Of a stretch of DNA of 64,000 nucleotides, positions 1 to 11,957 are shown piece after piece; positions within the stretch are counted from its first letter, which is position 1; every line of letters begins with the position of its first letter. The stretch comes from Adineta ricciae (taxonomy: Eukaryota > Rotifera > Eurotatoria > Adinetida > Adinetidae). Where the stretch lies: contig CAJNOJ010000213.1 in assembly GCA_905250025.1 (NCBI GenBank), positions 118,111 to 182,110 on the forward strand, in the 5' to 3' direction. The position numbers and the translations under genes were made by a program. The notes under the pieces were generated by a model. That model had not been told where the DNA came from. It did no database searches and saw only the letters and a list, made by a program, of their open reading frames with translations.

Positions 1-783
1 TGATACTTACTTGAACAAGAAGCAAAATAATTCGAAACAACATATTTTCGTCATAACAAGAGAATAACATTTTTCAGAACACATGGAAACTAAATAGTCA
101 CAGAAGTCATGACAGCAAAAACATTCCTACGTTTGTTTGTTCTCGCACTCATCATCTAATACCTTTCTTTAGGAAAAAAATGCCTCTCGTGTATAGAAGT
201 GTGCTTTTTGAAGAAAAAAAAAAGAATTTCTTTTGTTGTTACCGTTCGAAACATCGATTTTTACTCTCGATTTGTTATCTAAGATAAATAAAAAGAAAGA
301 ATGCGACCAAGTACAATTAAATTGATCAATTTGCCGGAATCTTGAACGAAGCACGCTTCTACTCGTAATTTTCTAGTTCAGCTCCACCTCTCTCGAACGA
401 TTTCATTCATATGAAACAATGAAAAACACAGTATACAAAATTCCAACTGAAACACATAATCAGATTAAACAATAATAGAAGATCGTACAATAATAATAAT
501 AAGAAAGAAGTCCTAGAATTGACATGCTTGTTTACATATATGTAAATAAGTTCGTCCGTGATTTCGCTGGAATAATAATACATCAAGATGCATTCAATCA
601 AGGAAATTTGTAGAATTCCATTAACGTATCAGATAAGCTCAGCGTTCAGACGTTCGTTTCGTTTCTTTAGCAACCATAGTTAACTTTTTATTGTGTAAAC
701 GTATCATTGCTTTCAATCCCACCGTTAGTGTGATGACGAACTATCTGAACACTACTTAGAATTTTATCTCTATAAACTGAAAT
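1..783. other. Gene-free left edge
   Basis: AT-rich sequence. The short open frames here are low complexity and have no codon pattern or domain I recognise. It probably holds the 5' flank of the trefoil gene that begins near 784. Confidence 0.5.
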
Positions 784-1765
784 ATGCCATCAGTCCGTCC
801 TTCTACATCCTTCAGGCTCAGGTAAATAACAAATTATTGACACAATGTAGAAGAATAGGTTATTCATCCTTTCTCACATTATTCTCGCTTAATTTTACCA
901 GTCTGCTGCGTATGTGCGTGTTTTTTCACTTTCTAATTGCATGATGTTAGTGTGTTGTTTACGAGAACGAGTTATTTATCGATATAAGTAGGAGTATAAA
1001 CAGTGGCAAAAAACAAGAAAGTGAATACAGGTAAGAATCATTCCTATTCGTATATTATGCACGATCAATGGTATTTCGGAGTATGTTAATTACGTCGTTA
1101 GATTTCATTTCGACGAGTACGAGCTGTTTTTCTTTAGAGTGAACAGATTCCAGATGGACTGTATTTGATCGAAGTTCTCCAGTCGGGCAAATTTGTCACG
1201 TTTTCACCGGAACGTTCGACATTAGTGCAGCAAGATCAAAATCTTGAAGTAAATGTACAGATTGTTTACTAATTCAAAACTTTGTTTCCCTTTCAAAATG
1301 CAATAGAACGATGGTGAATCACAAATCTTTGAAATTCAGCATATTGGCTACCGAGATTTTATCATTCGACATCATGTAACCGGTTTTGTGCTTACTGTTC
1401 ATAAGTACTTATTTCTCGCCTCATTTACACACAGTGGAAATTGATTTTTTTTGTTTAATAGCGGTTCACCATCACCGTGTGCGCCAGTTGTACTTTGCCG
1501 TTATTTAGGAGCTCGTACACCATATCAAACAGTCAATTTCGAACGATCGAATGATCAATCAAATGACATGTTAATATACATTAAACATACACGTATGGTC
1601 CTTGATATCGATGGTGGGAGTCAAAATTCGAACGCTCGTCTCCTTCAAGTTCCATTGAAAAAACACAATGCCGATCAGACCGCTCAACGATTTCGTTTAC
1701 ATCGTGTTAGTGAGAAAATCTCGCAGCAATTAACGCCGACAATTCCAACTGAATTCTTTCGTTAA
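784..1765 (+). CDS. Ricin-B-type beta-trefoil protein, 4 exons
   Basis: Exons join in frame at 784-821, 1140-1248, 1307-1404 and 1462-1765, giving about 182 aa. After a short N-terminus the protein reads IPDGLYLIEVLQSGKF and then shows three weak repeats of the trefoil pattern: hydrophobic strands with Gly-Leu/Val-x-Leu and aromatic-phi endings such as FEIQHI and FRLHRV. This resembles ricin-type or fascin-like carbohydrate-binding trefoils. No signal peptide is visible, so an intracellular protein is likely. The first exon is the least certain part: it was chosen because ATG at 784 followed by GTAAAT joins in frame to an acceptor ending CTTTAGAG. The terminal exon is secure. Ligand and role are unknown. 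Confidence 0.6.
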
Positions 1766-1891
1766 TTTGCAACTTTTCTTTTTTCGCACTGTCAGATGAA
1801 TACGTTGTTAAATATCCTGGTGCTTGATGTATTTTAATTTTTATAAGAAAAAAAAAAGAGAAGAAAAGATGAAAAGAAACTACTTGTTCGA

Positions 1892-2623
1892 TTAAGCTTT
1901 ATTAATAATGAAGACATCGTTGGGTTTCACTTGTTGTTTGCCTATACCTGGAAGGAATTCAGATGAATACTTAAATGGTAAACTACCTTTTGTTTGCTGT
2001 TTTGTGTTCATGTTTGATGGTGGCCGACTAGTAACTGTAACTCGTCGAATGGTTTCGTCACTTGTCGTCGAGGATGTTGATGATGAAGACGAAGATGATG
2101 ACAGAGATGAATGTGATTCTTGTTTTTTCGTTGGGCTGGCTTTCTTCTCGGAATTCGTTGTTGGCTCGTCTTGACTTGCTCGTTTCGAAGTCTTCTGTGA
2201 AGGACGATGATTGAACAAACGACTCCAACTTAAATTCTGCATGTAGGAATCGAACGATGACGAATTGTAAAGATTCGGATGGAGTGGTTGACGATGCTTT
2301 CCTTTTGGTTTGCTTTTGCTCATGTAAGGAACGATCGCGTAATTGAATGGTTGAGGAGGTAAAGCAGCACGTGTTGAAGGAGGAGGATTACGATATGGTG
2401 ATGGACCATAGTAGGGAGACTTTTGTGTAAGTACCAACTGGTCTTTGGCAGGAAGAGCTTGATGAGGCATACGGATTTGAGGCATCATTGGTGACACTTG
2501 CTGATATGGTACGGCCATTACCAAACAGTTCGGAGGTAATGGAGTTCCATTGATAATAGCTTGGACGGCTTGAGACATCGCCGCTTGAATGTAAGGAGTA
2601 GGCGTTGGGTACGGATAGTTCAT
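1892..2623 (-). CDS. Pro/Ser-rich hypothetical protein
   Basis: Single open frame of 243 aa starting MNYPYPTPTPYIQ. The frame is open six codons further upstream, but only to a TTG, so the ATG at 2623 is preferred. The first half is rich in Pro, Tyr and Gln. A basic patch follows (SKSKPKGKHR). A run of nearly pure Ser/Thr lies around residues 175-190, encoded by imperfect TCN repeats. The tail ends KPNDVFIINKA. No domain is recognised; it is probably disordered. The gene is convergent with the trefoil gene, with only about 125 bases between the stops. It could also be the last exon of a longer gene. Confidence 0.5.
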   Translation of the reverse strand: MNYPYPTPTPYIQAAMSQAVQAIINGTPLPPNCLVMAVPYQQVSPMMPQIRMPHQALPAKDQLVLTQKSPYYGPSPYRNPPPSTRAALPPQPFNYAIVPYMSKSKPKGKHRQPLHPNLYNSSSFDSYMQNLSWSRLFNHRPSQKTSKRASQDEPTTNSEKKASPTKKQESHSSLSSSSSSSSTSSTTSDETIRRVTVTSRPPSNMNTKQQTKGSLPFKYSSEFLPGIGKQQVKPNDVFIINKA

Positions 2624-3483
2624 AGTTAGTTGAGAGTGCAATTCAAATGAATGAGAAAGTTCTTCGATCTTTCGTTGTCTGTTTTATGTGTTCACACGTT
2701 TTTTAAACACCTCTGAAATGAGAAAATGTCCAATAGATATTGAAATGTGTTCTATACCTTTTTTAAAATTCTCATCATGATCAACGCAAGGCTGCGATTT
2801 AATCTCTCACCCTCAAACTTGTCAATGTACAGTGGACAACTATCCCTCTCTCCTACAACTATAGCGAATCTCAACGTCGTAGATCTACGAATATCAACGA
2901 GAAAAAAAGAATCTATCGAAAGCATTTGGAACTCTTTTTTCCTTTACTTCAGGTATTCTCCCTATTCAATGAACGATAGGTCATGCCTCATTTCCTTCGC
3001 TTAAGTGTACGTACACCCTACCTTGACTTCTCTCGTTCTTTCTTGCGCTTCTGCTCATGTATTCAGTTAACCTTCGAGAAATTTTTCTTTTCTTTCGATA
3101 ATTGTTATCTATCATAACGTTGAAAATTGCACCGAACGGCAATCGAATAACGTTCATATATAAAAAAAAAAAACAGTATCTTGTCATCACCATTCGTATG
3201 ACGTGAAATCTTGATAGAGAATGCGTATGAACAACTATATGTACATATTAATTAGATATCAGATGTGTCATTTCGAAAAATCAAAAACGACGTAACAGTT
3301 GCTGATGGTTTCGATATATTCTTCCAAAAGAAACGCTTCTAACGTCTAGAACATATTTCTTTTTGTTCTCGATCGAGGCATCTAGAGAAAAAAGAACGCT
3401 GAAGAGTCTTGAGCCACCCTCATTGTCTCTTGGGAAGCATTCTTCGACGCAGAGTAAAAACAAAACTCGACAGTCTCAGACCC
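2624..3483. other. Intergenic region upstream of synapsin
   Basis: 860 bases between divergent genes. The open frames are short and unsupported. An in-frame extension of the synapsin first exon reaches back to 3409, but the conserved protein start lies at 3484. No promoter motif stands out. Confidence 0.5.
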
Positions 3484-5468
3484 ATGATGAATTACATCAA
3501 ACAACGTTTGTCATTAGGAGATCTTTCCGATGATTGCAACAGTCAAATCAACAATACACCGAAAACATCGGTTCTTTCGATATCAGAATCGAAGTTTCCT
3601 TCAGCTAAGAAATCGAAAATATTGTTTATCATTGATGAACCTTATGTCGACTGGTAAACGAGAATGAATGGCACGTTGTTTTTGTATCTATGTTTTGCTA
3701 TCTTAGGAAAAAATATTTCAAAGGCAGAAAAATTTTTGCCGATTACGACATTCGAATTGAACAGGTTTTATTTTATGTTTAAATGTTGTTCGTGTGAGAG
3801 ACGTATTTTTGAATATAATCTAATCTATGTCAAACTTTTTCAGGCGACTTTTAAAGAAATCAACTTATCTGCGTATTCAAATGGTGGAATACTGATCAAT
3901 GTCACTGCGTATCGAAAAGGAATACCTATTGTTCGGTACGAAATGAAACCTCGAACTTCTTTATCTATGAAATACTTGCATGAAGATCATTCCATCCGGA
4001 TTTCGTCCTCGTTCGACAGTATGTCAAAGACGTGAATGTTAATTGGATCAGTATTATTCTCGGCATGCAGTATGGAGCGGTACCAAGTGTTAATTCAATG
4101 AAAGCTCTATATAACTTTCAAGATAAACCTTGGATTGTATGCTTTTGTATTTGTTTTCCTTGTGGATATTCTTTTGTTTTGAAATCAGTATGCAGAATTA
4201 CGGCAAATTCAGCGACGACTCGGCGAAGAACAGTTTCCATTGATTAATCAAGCTTATTATCCAAATTATCGCAAAATGGTAAAATAGATTTAATAAGTTA
4301 CATGTGATTGTCTTTTCTTTTGTAGTTTATTTCACCACCACATCCATCCGTGATTAAAATTGGACAAGCACATCAAGGCTTAGGAAAAGTATTTGAGCTT
4401 AAAAGGCAACTATTTAAATGTTTGTACCGTTTTCAATGTAGATTTTGGTCAAAAACACGGCGGACTATCATAAAATAATGAGCATCATTGAAATGAGTCA
4501 ATGCTATTCAACAATTGAACCATATATCTCTGGTCGATGTGATATTTTATTACAGAAGATCGGTCAACATTACAAAGCATTAAGGTACCCTTGATTATAA
4601 TGAGAATTTCACAAAATAGAGAGAAGTGTGAAGACCAATATTAGCGAATGTCGAGAGAATACTCAAATAAGACTAAGGTAACGAAGAAAATATCGAATGT
4701 CAAGTATGAACTCATTAGTAATCGTTGACAGGATGTGTGGATGTGTAAATTATTCAGTAGGTTACTTTCTAATTAACATCATTCTTCATTTAGACGAAGA
4801 TCATTATCGAATAATTGGAAAGCGAATATCGGTTCGTGTATTATCGAAGAAATTCCATTGACCGAAAGGTTCGAATTGACAAAACGCCTTTCCATTTTCG
4901 ATCTTTGTGTTCAAGGTATCGTTTATGGCTTGACGAAGTCAGTCAACTATTTGGCGGACTGGATCTATGTGCGATTGAATTAGTTCAAGCAAATGATGGA
5001 AGAGAATATATCATTCAGGTGAATGATTGTACGATGCAATTGATCGGCGAAGATCAAGAAACTGATCATCAACGAATTGCTGATTTAATCTTACATAAAA
5101 TGGAAATCTTCTGTCGACCGAACGAACAAATGACGCTTTTAACGTAGATTACAAAACTGTTCTTAGCAATCTTGACTTTTGTCTGTTTGTTCAAAGGCGA
5201 GCACCAAGTTTGATTCAATTGCCTATATTTTTATCGGATTATGAACAAAAGCACTTTTCAAATGAACATGTTCGTTGGCGGTCACATCGAAAACATGTAT
5301 AAACGACCAGTTTTCTTTTGCGTGTATTTAATATTTGGATATTTAGAAGATCAACCGTCTAAGTAGCTTCAGACAAGCAGTTTCGAACTTATTCAATCAA
5401 ATGTATGTGTCGTTCTACGTCTACCTTTAGTTTATTCGAAATGAGATTTTTGTTTTAGAATGACCTGA
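3484..5468 (+). CDS. SYN: Synapsin, 12 exons
   Basis: Synapsins coat synaptic vesicles and regulate the reserve pool. Exons: 3484-3653, 3707-3764, 3844-3935, 3986-4136, 4189-4278, 4326-4388, 4442-4584, 4794-4868, 4916-5143, 5197-5296, 5347-5402 and 5459-5468; they total 411 codons in frame. The N-terminus MNYIKQRLSLGDLSDD matches domain A with its kinase site (RRLS in vertebrates, QRLS here). Domain C follows: KILFIIDEPYVDWKKYFKG, RSFHPDFVLVRQ, GMQYGAVPSVNS, GEEQFPLINQAYYPN, KIGQAHQGLGK and IFGGLDLCAIE-like LFGGLDLCAIE. Domain C has the ATP-grasp fold. The last exons add a tail ending INRLSSFRQAVSNLFNQIMT, which resembles the vertebrate domain E ending (IRSLRKSFASLFSD). If the intron starting at 5144 is retained, the protein stops at 5147 without this tail. 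The proline-rich D region is absent. Confidence 0.93.
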
Positions 5469-6001
5469 AGCAAAACTGGACTCATTTGTGTGCTATTTTC
5501 GAGAGAGAAAAAAAACGCGTCAAATGTCGATTAGATTGTCATTTCATAATAAAACGAACATTGATTAAAATACTTCCTTTTGCTTTTTTGTCGAACACAT
5601 TCTTTCGTTGTAATACGAAAGGTAATAAATCTTATTTTTTTGCATCAAATTGTACGCGTTTACGATGTTTACTACACATGTGTATACGAGATATTATGCT
5701 ACGTTTCATTGAGGGCAAAGTGCAGTCAACGGAAAAAGTAAAGTAACTTTTTTTTCTCTTCTTTTAGTATTGACTATAGACTATACGTACATATATGTGT
5801 ATAAAAGTCGCAAGCACACCCCCTTCGATCACTTCTTTCTCTCTCTCTGATTTATTTATTCGTTTGTATGATTCGAACGAAATAACAGTAGTGTGTTGCT
5901 GACACTGATTTTATATTTTTCTGTTCGATCTGAAAGAAAAAGCGCGTGCAAGCGTTTCGATTGAATAACTTACATTTTTATTTCGATTTCAGCCGGTTAC
6001 T
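5469..6001. other. Intergenic region with TATA-like box and possible 5' UTR intron acceptor
   Basis: About 530 bases. A TATA-like sequence (tataaaag) sits near 5800, about 200 bases before the ACSF2 start. A pyrimidine-rich acceptor-like sequence (tttcgatttcag) ends just before the ATG at 6002, so the ATG exon may follow a 5' UTR intron. An open frame at 5486-5746 has no recognisable content. Confidence 0.4.
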
Positions 6002-7976
6002 ATGTTGTCAAAATCTTCGCGCATATGTCGATCGTACCGAGTCATACCCTTATCCATAATCAATGCTTCGTCACGTGCTTCTTCAACAGCAGTCAAAGTT
6101 GACAATTGTCCAGTAAAATTAACGCAAAGCTATTACCATCATGCATCAAGTGTACCTTTGTTGTATCATACAGTTGGACAACATTTGAATATTTTAGCTG
6201 AGGAATACCCCAATCATCGATGTTATACATTCAAAGGTGAAGGCAATAAATCTTACACGTACAAATCATTCCTCGATGAAGTCGATAGTTTAGCGACGCG
6301 TTTAATCGAATTGGGCTTCGAGAAAAACGACCGGTTGGCTGTCTGGCTACCGAATACATCTGAGAACTGTGCATTGACGTATGCAGCATCGAGAGTTGGT
6401 GTCATTAAAGTAAGTAAAGCTTGGAATAAGGACGCAGTTTATTGTTCATATTAAGGTAAATATTAATCCTGCATATATGGGACGAGAATTACTCTATTGT
6501 TTGAACAAAGTCGCTTGCAAGGGTTTAGTGATGCGACCCAATGTAAAAATTATTGACTGTATTAAAATAATCAATACATTAATTCCTGAACTTAGTGAAA
6601 CAAAAGGCGAGATCAATTCGAAATCGATCCCATCATTGAAACATATTATTCTAACGCCAGGCGATAACGGACAAACAGTAACTACACCACCGGGTATGCA
6701 TTCTTATACTGATCTCATACGTAAAGGTGCCAACGGCAAACGCGATGCATTACAAGCAAGTCAGGCACACTTAGATGGTGATACACCACTCTCGATTTTT
6801 TATACTTCGGGTACGACAGGACAACCGAAAGCTGCTACTTTAACAAATTTTAATATGTAAGTTCGTTTAGAGAAAAGCTTCCATTTTGTTTCTCTGCACA
6901 AATCATTTTCTCTAGGCTTAATAATAACTTTCATCTATGCTATACTTATCCTGAACTAATGAGCCGGGTTTGCTGTCCTATACCCACCTTTCACATATTC
7001 GGCGAAATTGCGGGAACCTTGAATATCAATGTTCCGAAATATTTTACTGCATTTTCAAGTATATTACCAGATACAGTGGAAACTATGCGAACTGTCCAGG
7101 ACGAAAAATGTACAGCGTTGATTGGCGCGCCGATTATTTTTCGAGACATACTTGCACATCCAAGAAGAAAAGAATTCGATATGAGTTCTCTTCTTTTCGG
7201 CATTTTAGGTGCCGCACCTGTCAATCCGGCGTTAATCGAGCAATTGGAGCGTGAAATTCCGATTAAGACAATTTCACAAGGATTCGGTCAAACGGAAAAT
7301 GCTGCATCGATGGCAATGAGTGTATTTGCTGAAAATGACAAACAACGGCGGTATTCATCAGTTGGAAAAGCTCTACCACGACTTGAAATGAAAATAGCAG
7401 ATGCAAACGGAAAAATTTTACCTGTCGGTCAAGAGGGAGAGATTTGCGCGCGAGGTTTCAACATAATGAGAGGTAAACTAGATTATTTCATGTAGTTTTT
7501 AAAATTTCATTCGTTCGATCTTAGGCTACTACAATGATGACGAGAAAACACGTGAAACAATCACTCCGACTGGCTGGCTACGAACCGGCGATTTAGGTGT
7601 TATGGATGACCAAGGTTATGTTTATTATCGTTCACGTCAGAAAGAAATGGTTATCGTTGGTGGAATCAATGTTTATCCAGTTGAGGTTGAAAACTTTCTC
7701 CTAGAGCATCCAAGCATTGCCGAGGCACAAGTCTTCGGTATGCCTGATAAACGCTATGGTGAAGTACTCTGTGCATGGGTTAAACCAAAGGCAGGAATGA
7801 AAATTGATAATGTGGAAGAAGTGAAAAATTTTCTTGCATCAAAAGTGGCTTTCTTCAAAGTACCAAAATACGTGAAAATTGTCGAATCATTTGCAGCTTT
7901 TACCACGCCAACTGGCAAAGTACAAAAGTTTAAATTGGCTGAAGCAATGGCGAAGGAAGCTCCAGTAACAGCATAA
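6002..7976 (+). CDS. ACSF2: Mitochondrial medium-chain acyl-CoA synthetase, ACSF2-like
   Basis: ATP-dependent ligase of the acyl-adenylate superfamily that activates medium-chain fatty acids to acyl-CoA, probably in mitochondria. Exons 6002-6409, 6456-6856, 6916-7472 and 7525-7976 give 605 aa, close to the animal family length. The N-terminus is Ser/Arg-rich and looks like a targeting peptide. Key motifs: the AMP/P-loop motif IFYTSGTTGQPKAATLTN in exon 2, PIPTFHIFGE, the GFGQTENA adenine motif, GWLRTGDLGVMDDQGYVYY and the C-terminal GKVQKFKL catalytic lysine region. The introns are 46, 59 and 52 bases. The tandem order with allantoicase has no evident functional meaning. Confidence 0.93.
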
Positions 7977-8293
7977 TAGACTGTGTCAGTCTCTTTTCTT
8001 TTACGTGTTTTTATAATATTTTATAATAAAAAAAAGAAAAAACAAAGCAGAATAAATGAGGAAAAAAAAGGGGTCTATCATCCACACATTCGCACTGTCG
8101 TTCTTATCGGTTGTTTCGTTCTTTTCGAATATCTTATCTTTCTTCTACGGTAACACTCGTTGTTTGTTGTGCTCTATCGTATATCTTTTATTTTTTCGAA
8201 AGTATATAGATATCGTTGCGCATTTACAGATTCTTCACTCTGTGACCAACCGAGAAGAACATTTCATTCTAGACTAGTTTTCTATCCATCGCT
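7977..8293. other. Intergenic 3'/5' flanks
   Basis: 317 bases between ACSF2 and allantoicase. It contains an A-rich stretch with AATAAA near 8025-8055 that could serve polyadenylation. The open frame at 8056-8277 is hydrophobic low-complexity and is not supported. Confidence 0.4.
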
Positions 8294-9301
8294 ATGTCGA
8301 CGACGGCAACAATAACACCCGTATTCGATCAAACTGTTGCTGCAACTTATGTCAATCTTGCAGACGAACGTGTTGGCACTCAAATCGTGTCTGTTTCGGA
8401 TGAATTCTTTGCGGCAGCTGTTCGTATGCTCGATCCGAAACCAGCTGTTTTTCACCCTGGACGATTCGACGATCATGGTCAATACATGGAAGGATGGGAA
8501 AGTCGACGAAAGCGTGTCGCAGGCTACGACTGGTGCATAGTACAATTAGGTTTACCTGGAAAAATTGTCGGTGTTGACATTGATACTAGTCATTTTACTG
8601 GAAATTATCCTGTTGCTGCTTCTCTTGATGCATGTTACGTTAAAAATGGAGAAAAGCCGGATCATTGGGAAGAGGTTTTACCTGCCGTTACCTTGGGTCC
8701 AAGCGCTCATCATTATCATAGTATTCAAGTTAAAGGAAATTGGACACATGTCCGTTTGAATATTTATCCAGACGGTGGAATAGCTCGACTTCGTGTTTAT
8801 GGCATCGTTCAAGTTCCAGACGATCGACTAAAACAAGAAATTGATTTATTAGCGATTGAAAATGGTGGTCGCGCGATTGCTGCAAGTGACGAACATTATG
8901 GAAATCCTTGGGCATTGTTACGTCCCGGACGCGGTATTAACATGGGCGACGGTTGGGAAACTCGGCGACGACGTACACCAGGCAATGAATGGTGTATACT
9001 AGCATTAGGCAAATGTGGACGAGTATCACGTATTATAGTTGATACTGCGCATTACAAAGGAAATTATCCCGATCGATGTATTATCCAAGCAGCGAATGCA
9101 ACGATCGATCATAGTAAATCCTTAGTCACTCAATCGATGTTTTGGCAAACGTTATTACCCGAACAGAAATTATCAATGGATGCTATTCATACTTATGAAA
9201 AGGATCAATTGAACGATTTAGGTCCAATAACTCATATACGAGTAAATATTATACCCGACGGTGGCCTGTCGCGTGTCCGTCTCATAGGACGAGCTGAATG
9301 A
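8294..9301 (+). CDS. ALLC: Allantoicase
   Basis: Hydrolyses allantoate to ureidoglycolate and urea in purine (uric acid) breakdown. The intact single exon encodes 335 aa, the usual family length. The protein has the two tandem allantoicase repeats. The first contains WESRRKRVAGYDWCIVQLG and GVDIDTSHFTGNYPV; the second contains GWETRRRRTPGNEWCILALG and IVDTAHYKGNYPDRC. Each repeat ends with a matching strand, VRLNIYPDGGIARLRVYG and IRVNIIPDGGLSRVRLIG. ATG at 8294 is the first in-frame start after an upstream stop. AATAAA follows near 9375. No intron was seen, unlike most neighbours. Confidence 0.95.
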   Translation: MSTTATITPVFDQTVAATYVNLADERVGTQIVSVSDEFFAAAVRMLDPKPAVFHPGRFDDHGQYMEGWESRRKRVAGYDWCIVQLGLPGKIVGVDIDTSHFTGNYPVAASLDACYVKNGEKPDHWEEVLPAVTLGPSAHHYHSIQVKGNWTHVRLNIYPDGGIARLRVYGIVQVPDDRLKQEIDLLAIENGGRAIAASDEHYGNPWALLRPGRGINMGDGWETRRRRTPGNEWCILALGKCGRVSRIIVDTAHYKGNYPDRCIIQAANATIDHSKSLVTQSMFWQTLLPEQKLSMDAIHTYEKDQLNDLGPITHIRVNIIPDGGLSRVRLIGRAE

Positions 9302-9722
9302 GATAGTCAAGAGATCGATATAGTTTCAATTTCGTGATCATTTAGATTTCTTCCGTAATATTGTTTTATCATAATAAATAGTCATTACGTTCGCATGAAT
9401 CATCGATCATACACATACGAATTGAATTATAGCTGTTATTGTGAATCATTAAATAAATATGTCGATAAGCTAGGCTACTCCATATTTTCATATACAGTTA
9501 ATTATTATTGCAAAAGATGAAATGAGTCACATAAATATATTGGCATATATCCTCCTTGTAGCCAAAAAGAGAAAACATTAAAAAAATCAGCTTTATGACT
9601 CATCTGAACGTATGAGTTGTGTATTGTGCAATACCGAACGCGTAAATAGACAGTCAACGTCTCATTTCATATAGCAAAGCTGTGTCGACAGAAATCGATT
9701 GTAGATTATTCATCGGTAAAAA
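9302..9722. other. Intergenic region
   Basis: About 420 bases; AT-rich, with polyadenylation-like AATAAA copies near 9375 and 9450. Nothing coding seen. Confidence 0.5.
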
Positions 9723-11203
9723 ATGACGGACGAATACCTTCCAGCCTTAGATCTGGGCGAAGTAAATGGTGAGGTTGAAGAAAGGGAACCATCAGTGACT
9801 AATAAAGGTACTGACTGATAAAACTGAGTGTTGCTTCTGATCAACTGCTTCTATCGAATTATTTAGATGACCAGGAAACATCAATTGTTAATGAAAACGG
9901 TTACGAGTCGGAATGTAGCTCAAGTTCACGTAGTGAACACGACATAGCATCCGCAGCTTTGGAAGTGGAAGCAGATGCATTTACAAGATTTATCGAGCGA
10001 CAACGTATGGAAGTCATGTTTGAATTACGCCGTTTACGTTTAGGCGAACGGCCAGTAACAGGTCAACCTAATCGAGAACGGATCGAGACATTTCTCAATA
10101 ATATTCAAGACCATCAACAAGATGCTCGAGTACCAGCTGAACGACCGCCAGTGCCTAGTGCACGTATAGCTGATATCAATTCATTAGCAGATCGTCGTTG
10201 TGTTTCGCTTGCTTTGAGTAGTGCTGCATTTCGGCAAGATCTGGAAAATGCTGTGCGCCAGTCTATTCGCACAGTTCCAACTCCAGTTGTTGTTCAACAA
10301 CAGCCGCGTCCACAAGTTGCGCCAACTGGTCCTGTTCAACAGCCACGTTCACAGGTGACACCAATTGTCCCTTCAACCCCTACACCACAAGTTCAACCTT
10401 CTCATAATACACTCAACGTTGAAAGGTATTTTGTGTGAAATACTCCTTTATTTCATATCGTTGCTTCCTATTCTAGACGCGAGCGAGAAATCGATGCTTG
10501 GCAAGCTATTACTCAAATGCAACGTGAGCGAATTATTGTCGAAATTAGTGACTTAGTCCATCGCCAATTGGTGACAAGTGCTCTAGAGAGTGACTTTCGT
10601 CGACATTTAGAACAAAATGTCCTGGTAATCTTTCGTACATTTCCTACATGTTTAAAATTTATTCGAAATTTTCGATTGACAGAATCATATTGCGCGCGAT
10701 GCACCTGCTCCGCAAGAACAATTGACAATGCCACAAGTTGCTCCGCAGCTTCGAACAACTGCTACAGCTGCTGTCGCACAAGCTGTAAGTATTTCCTTTG
10801 AATATCAACACGCTCGTATCTTTTCCTAAATTTATAGTCTGCTTCAAATATCGATGCATTATCTACTCGTCTTGATTCTATGCAACAAATGCTTCAAATG
10901 ATGTTCACTATGCAAATGGACATGCAACGATCATTACGTCAAGAAGTCGCCAGTGCTTTAGCTCAGCAGACTACTACAACAACGAATGCATCAACTGAAC
11001 CTATGGCTTCGGGTCGCTGTACAATTTGTTTAACTGCTACTGCTGACACTGTTCTTTATCGTTGCGGCCATCTTTGCGTTTGTTATATGTGTGGATTACA
11101 GCTGCAACAACAAGCATCCGTTCATGGCATTAAATGTCCTGTATGTCGAGCTCCAGTCGACGATATTCTTCGTGTGTACCGAAGTGGTCGTGATGGAGAA
11201 TAA
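9723..11203 (+). CDS. RING-finger protein, putative E3 ubiquitin ligase
   Basis: Exons 9723-9807, 9867-10425, 10477-10624, 10683-10784 and 10838-11203 join in frame into 419 aa. The N-terminus is acidic and Ser-rich. The middle has repeated Arg-rich helical segments (FIERQRMEVMFELRRLRLGE, REREIDAWQAI), then a Gln/Pro-rich linker. The C-terminal C3HC4 RING starts CTICLTATADTVLYRCGHLC and ends KCPVCRAPVDDILRVYRS. All eight zinc ligands are present. The RING is closest in style to Neuralized/LRSAM1-type RINGs, where a His-Leu-Cys follows the CG. The N-terminal architecture is not one I recognise, so substrate and pathway are unknown. Confidence 0.85.
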
Positions 11204-11585
11204 ATCTCTCGAAAACAAACACTCGATTTCCTTTTCTTGCACAAATAAAACGACATAAAAATGCAACAAAAATAAACGATCATCTTATGCATCTTAGAAA
11301 GCGAAATCACCAGCTTGTCTTTGTTAGAGAAAAGGATGGTATACGGTTCCTGTGCAGCAAGAATCAAGCTCGACTCGAGCGACTATACAAATGAAAGACT
11401 TTCTAACAAAAACGTCTCGTGAAATCGTTTTTCTAAGCGCTTTGTTAAGCATTTATTCGGCCATAGGATAGTTCTAAAATATACATGACCAAAATGGTTT
11501 GCGTTGTTATTCTACATCTCGTGCCGTTCTTGAGAAATGTTGATTAACTACAGTAAAGACAGAAGATGTTTTCAAAAAGTCGAAA
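11204..11585. other. Intergenic region between convergent genes
   Basis: About 380 bases with AATAAA near 11244. No gene seen. Confidence 0.5.
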
Positions 11586-11957
11586 TCAATTAATTTCGAA
11601 CATACAGTATTGTAAATTTTTGAGATATTTTATCAATTCTTTGTCATTGTCGAGAAGTATTCCATCGGCTTGTGGCTCATCTTCGTCCGTAAAACTATTG
11701 TTTACAACTAAATATCCCACGTTATCATTTTCTTGTTCGTCATCATGAATTGCTTGTTCTCGTGCTAATTCGTCTAAAAGACGATTGGCAGTTGTGATAA
11801 GTTTCTCCTGTTTCTCATCGACGTCTAAATCAATGTTCACATTGAACGAATTTGAAGAAAAAACTCTAAATTCGATCTTACTGTAGTCGATCGGCGTTGC
11901 CAAAACCAACGAGCAAGTACAAAAGATTGCCAGCAGACCGAGTGAAAAGAAATACAT
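11586..11957 (-). CDS. Small secreted acidic protein, unknown
   Basis: Single open frame of 123 aa. It starts MYFFSLGLLAIFCTCSLVLA, a clear signal peptide with probable cleavage after LVLA. The mature part is acidic (Asp/Glu-rich), has no conserved cysteine pairs and ends KYLKNLQYCMFEIN. No family is recognised. A single exon with a good start suggests a real secreted protein, but homology is untested. Confidence 0.5.
   Translation of the reverse strand: MYFFSLGLLAIFCTCSLVLATPIDYSKIEFRVFSSNSFNVNIDLDVDEKQEKLITTANRLLDELAREQAIHDDEQENDNVGYLVVNNSFTDEDEPQADGILLDNDKELIKYLKNLQYCMFEIN

Noticed and set aside
3664-4247. Two open frames of 123 and 71 codons in the synapsin region
   Set aside because: They run through introns; the spliced reading restores the synapsin sequence RSFHPDFVLVRQ.
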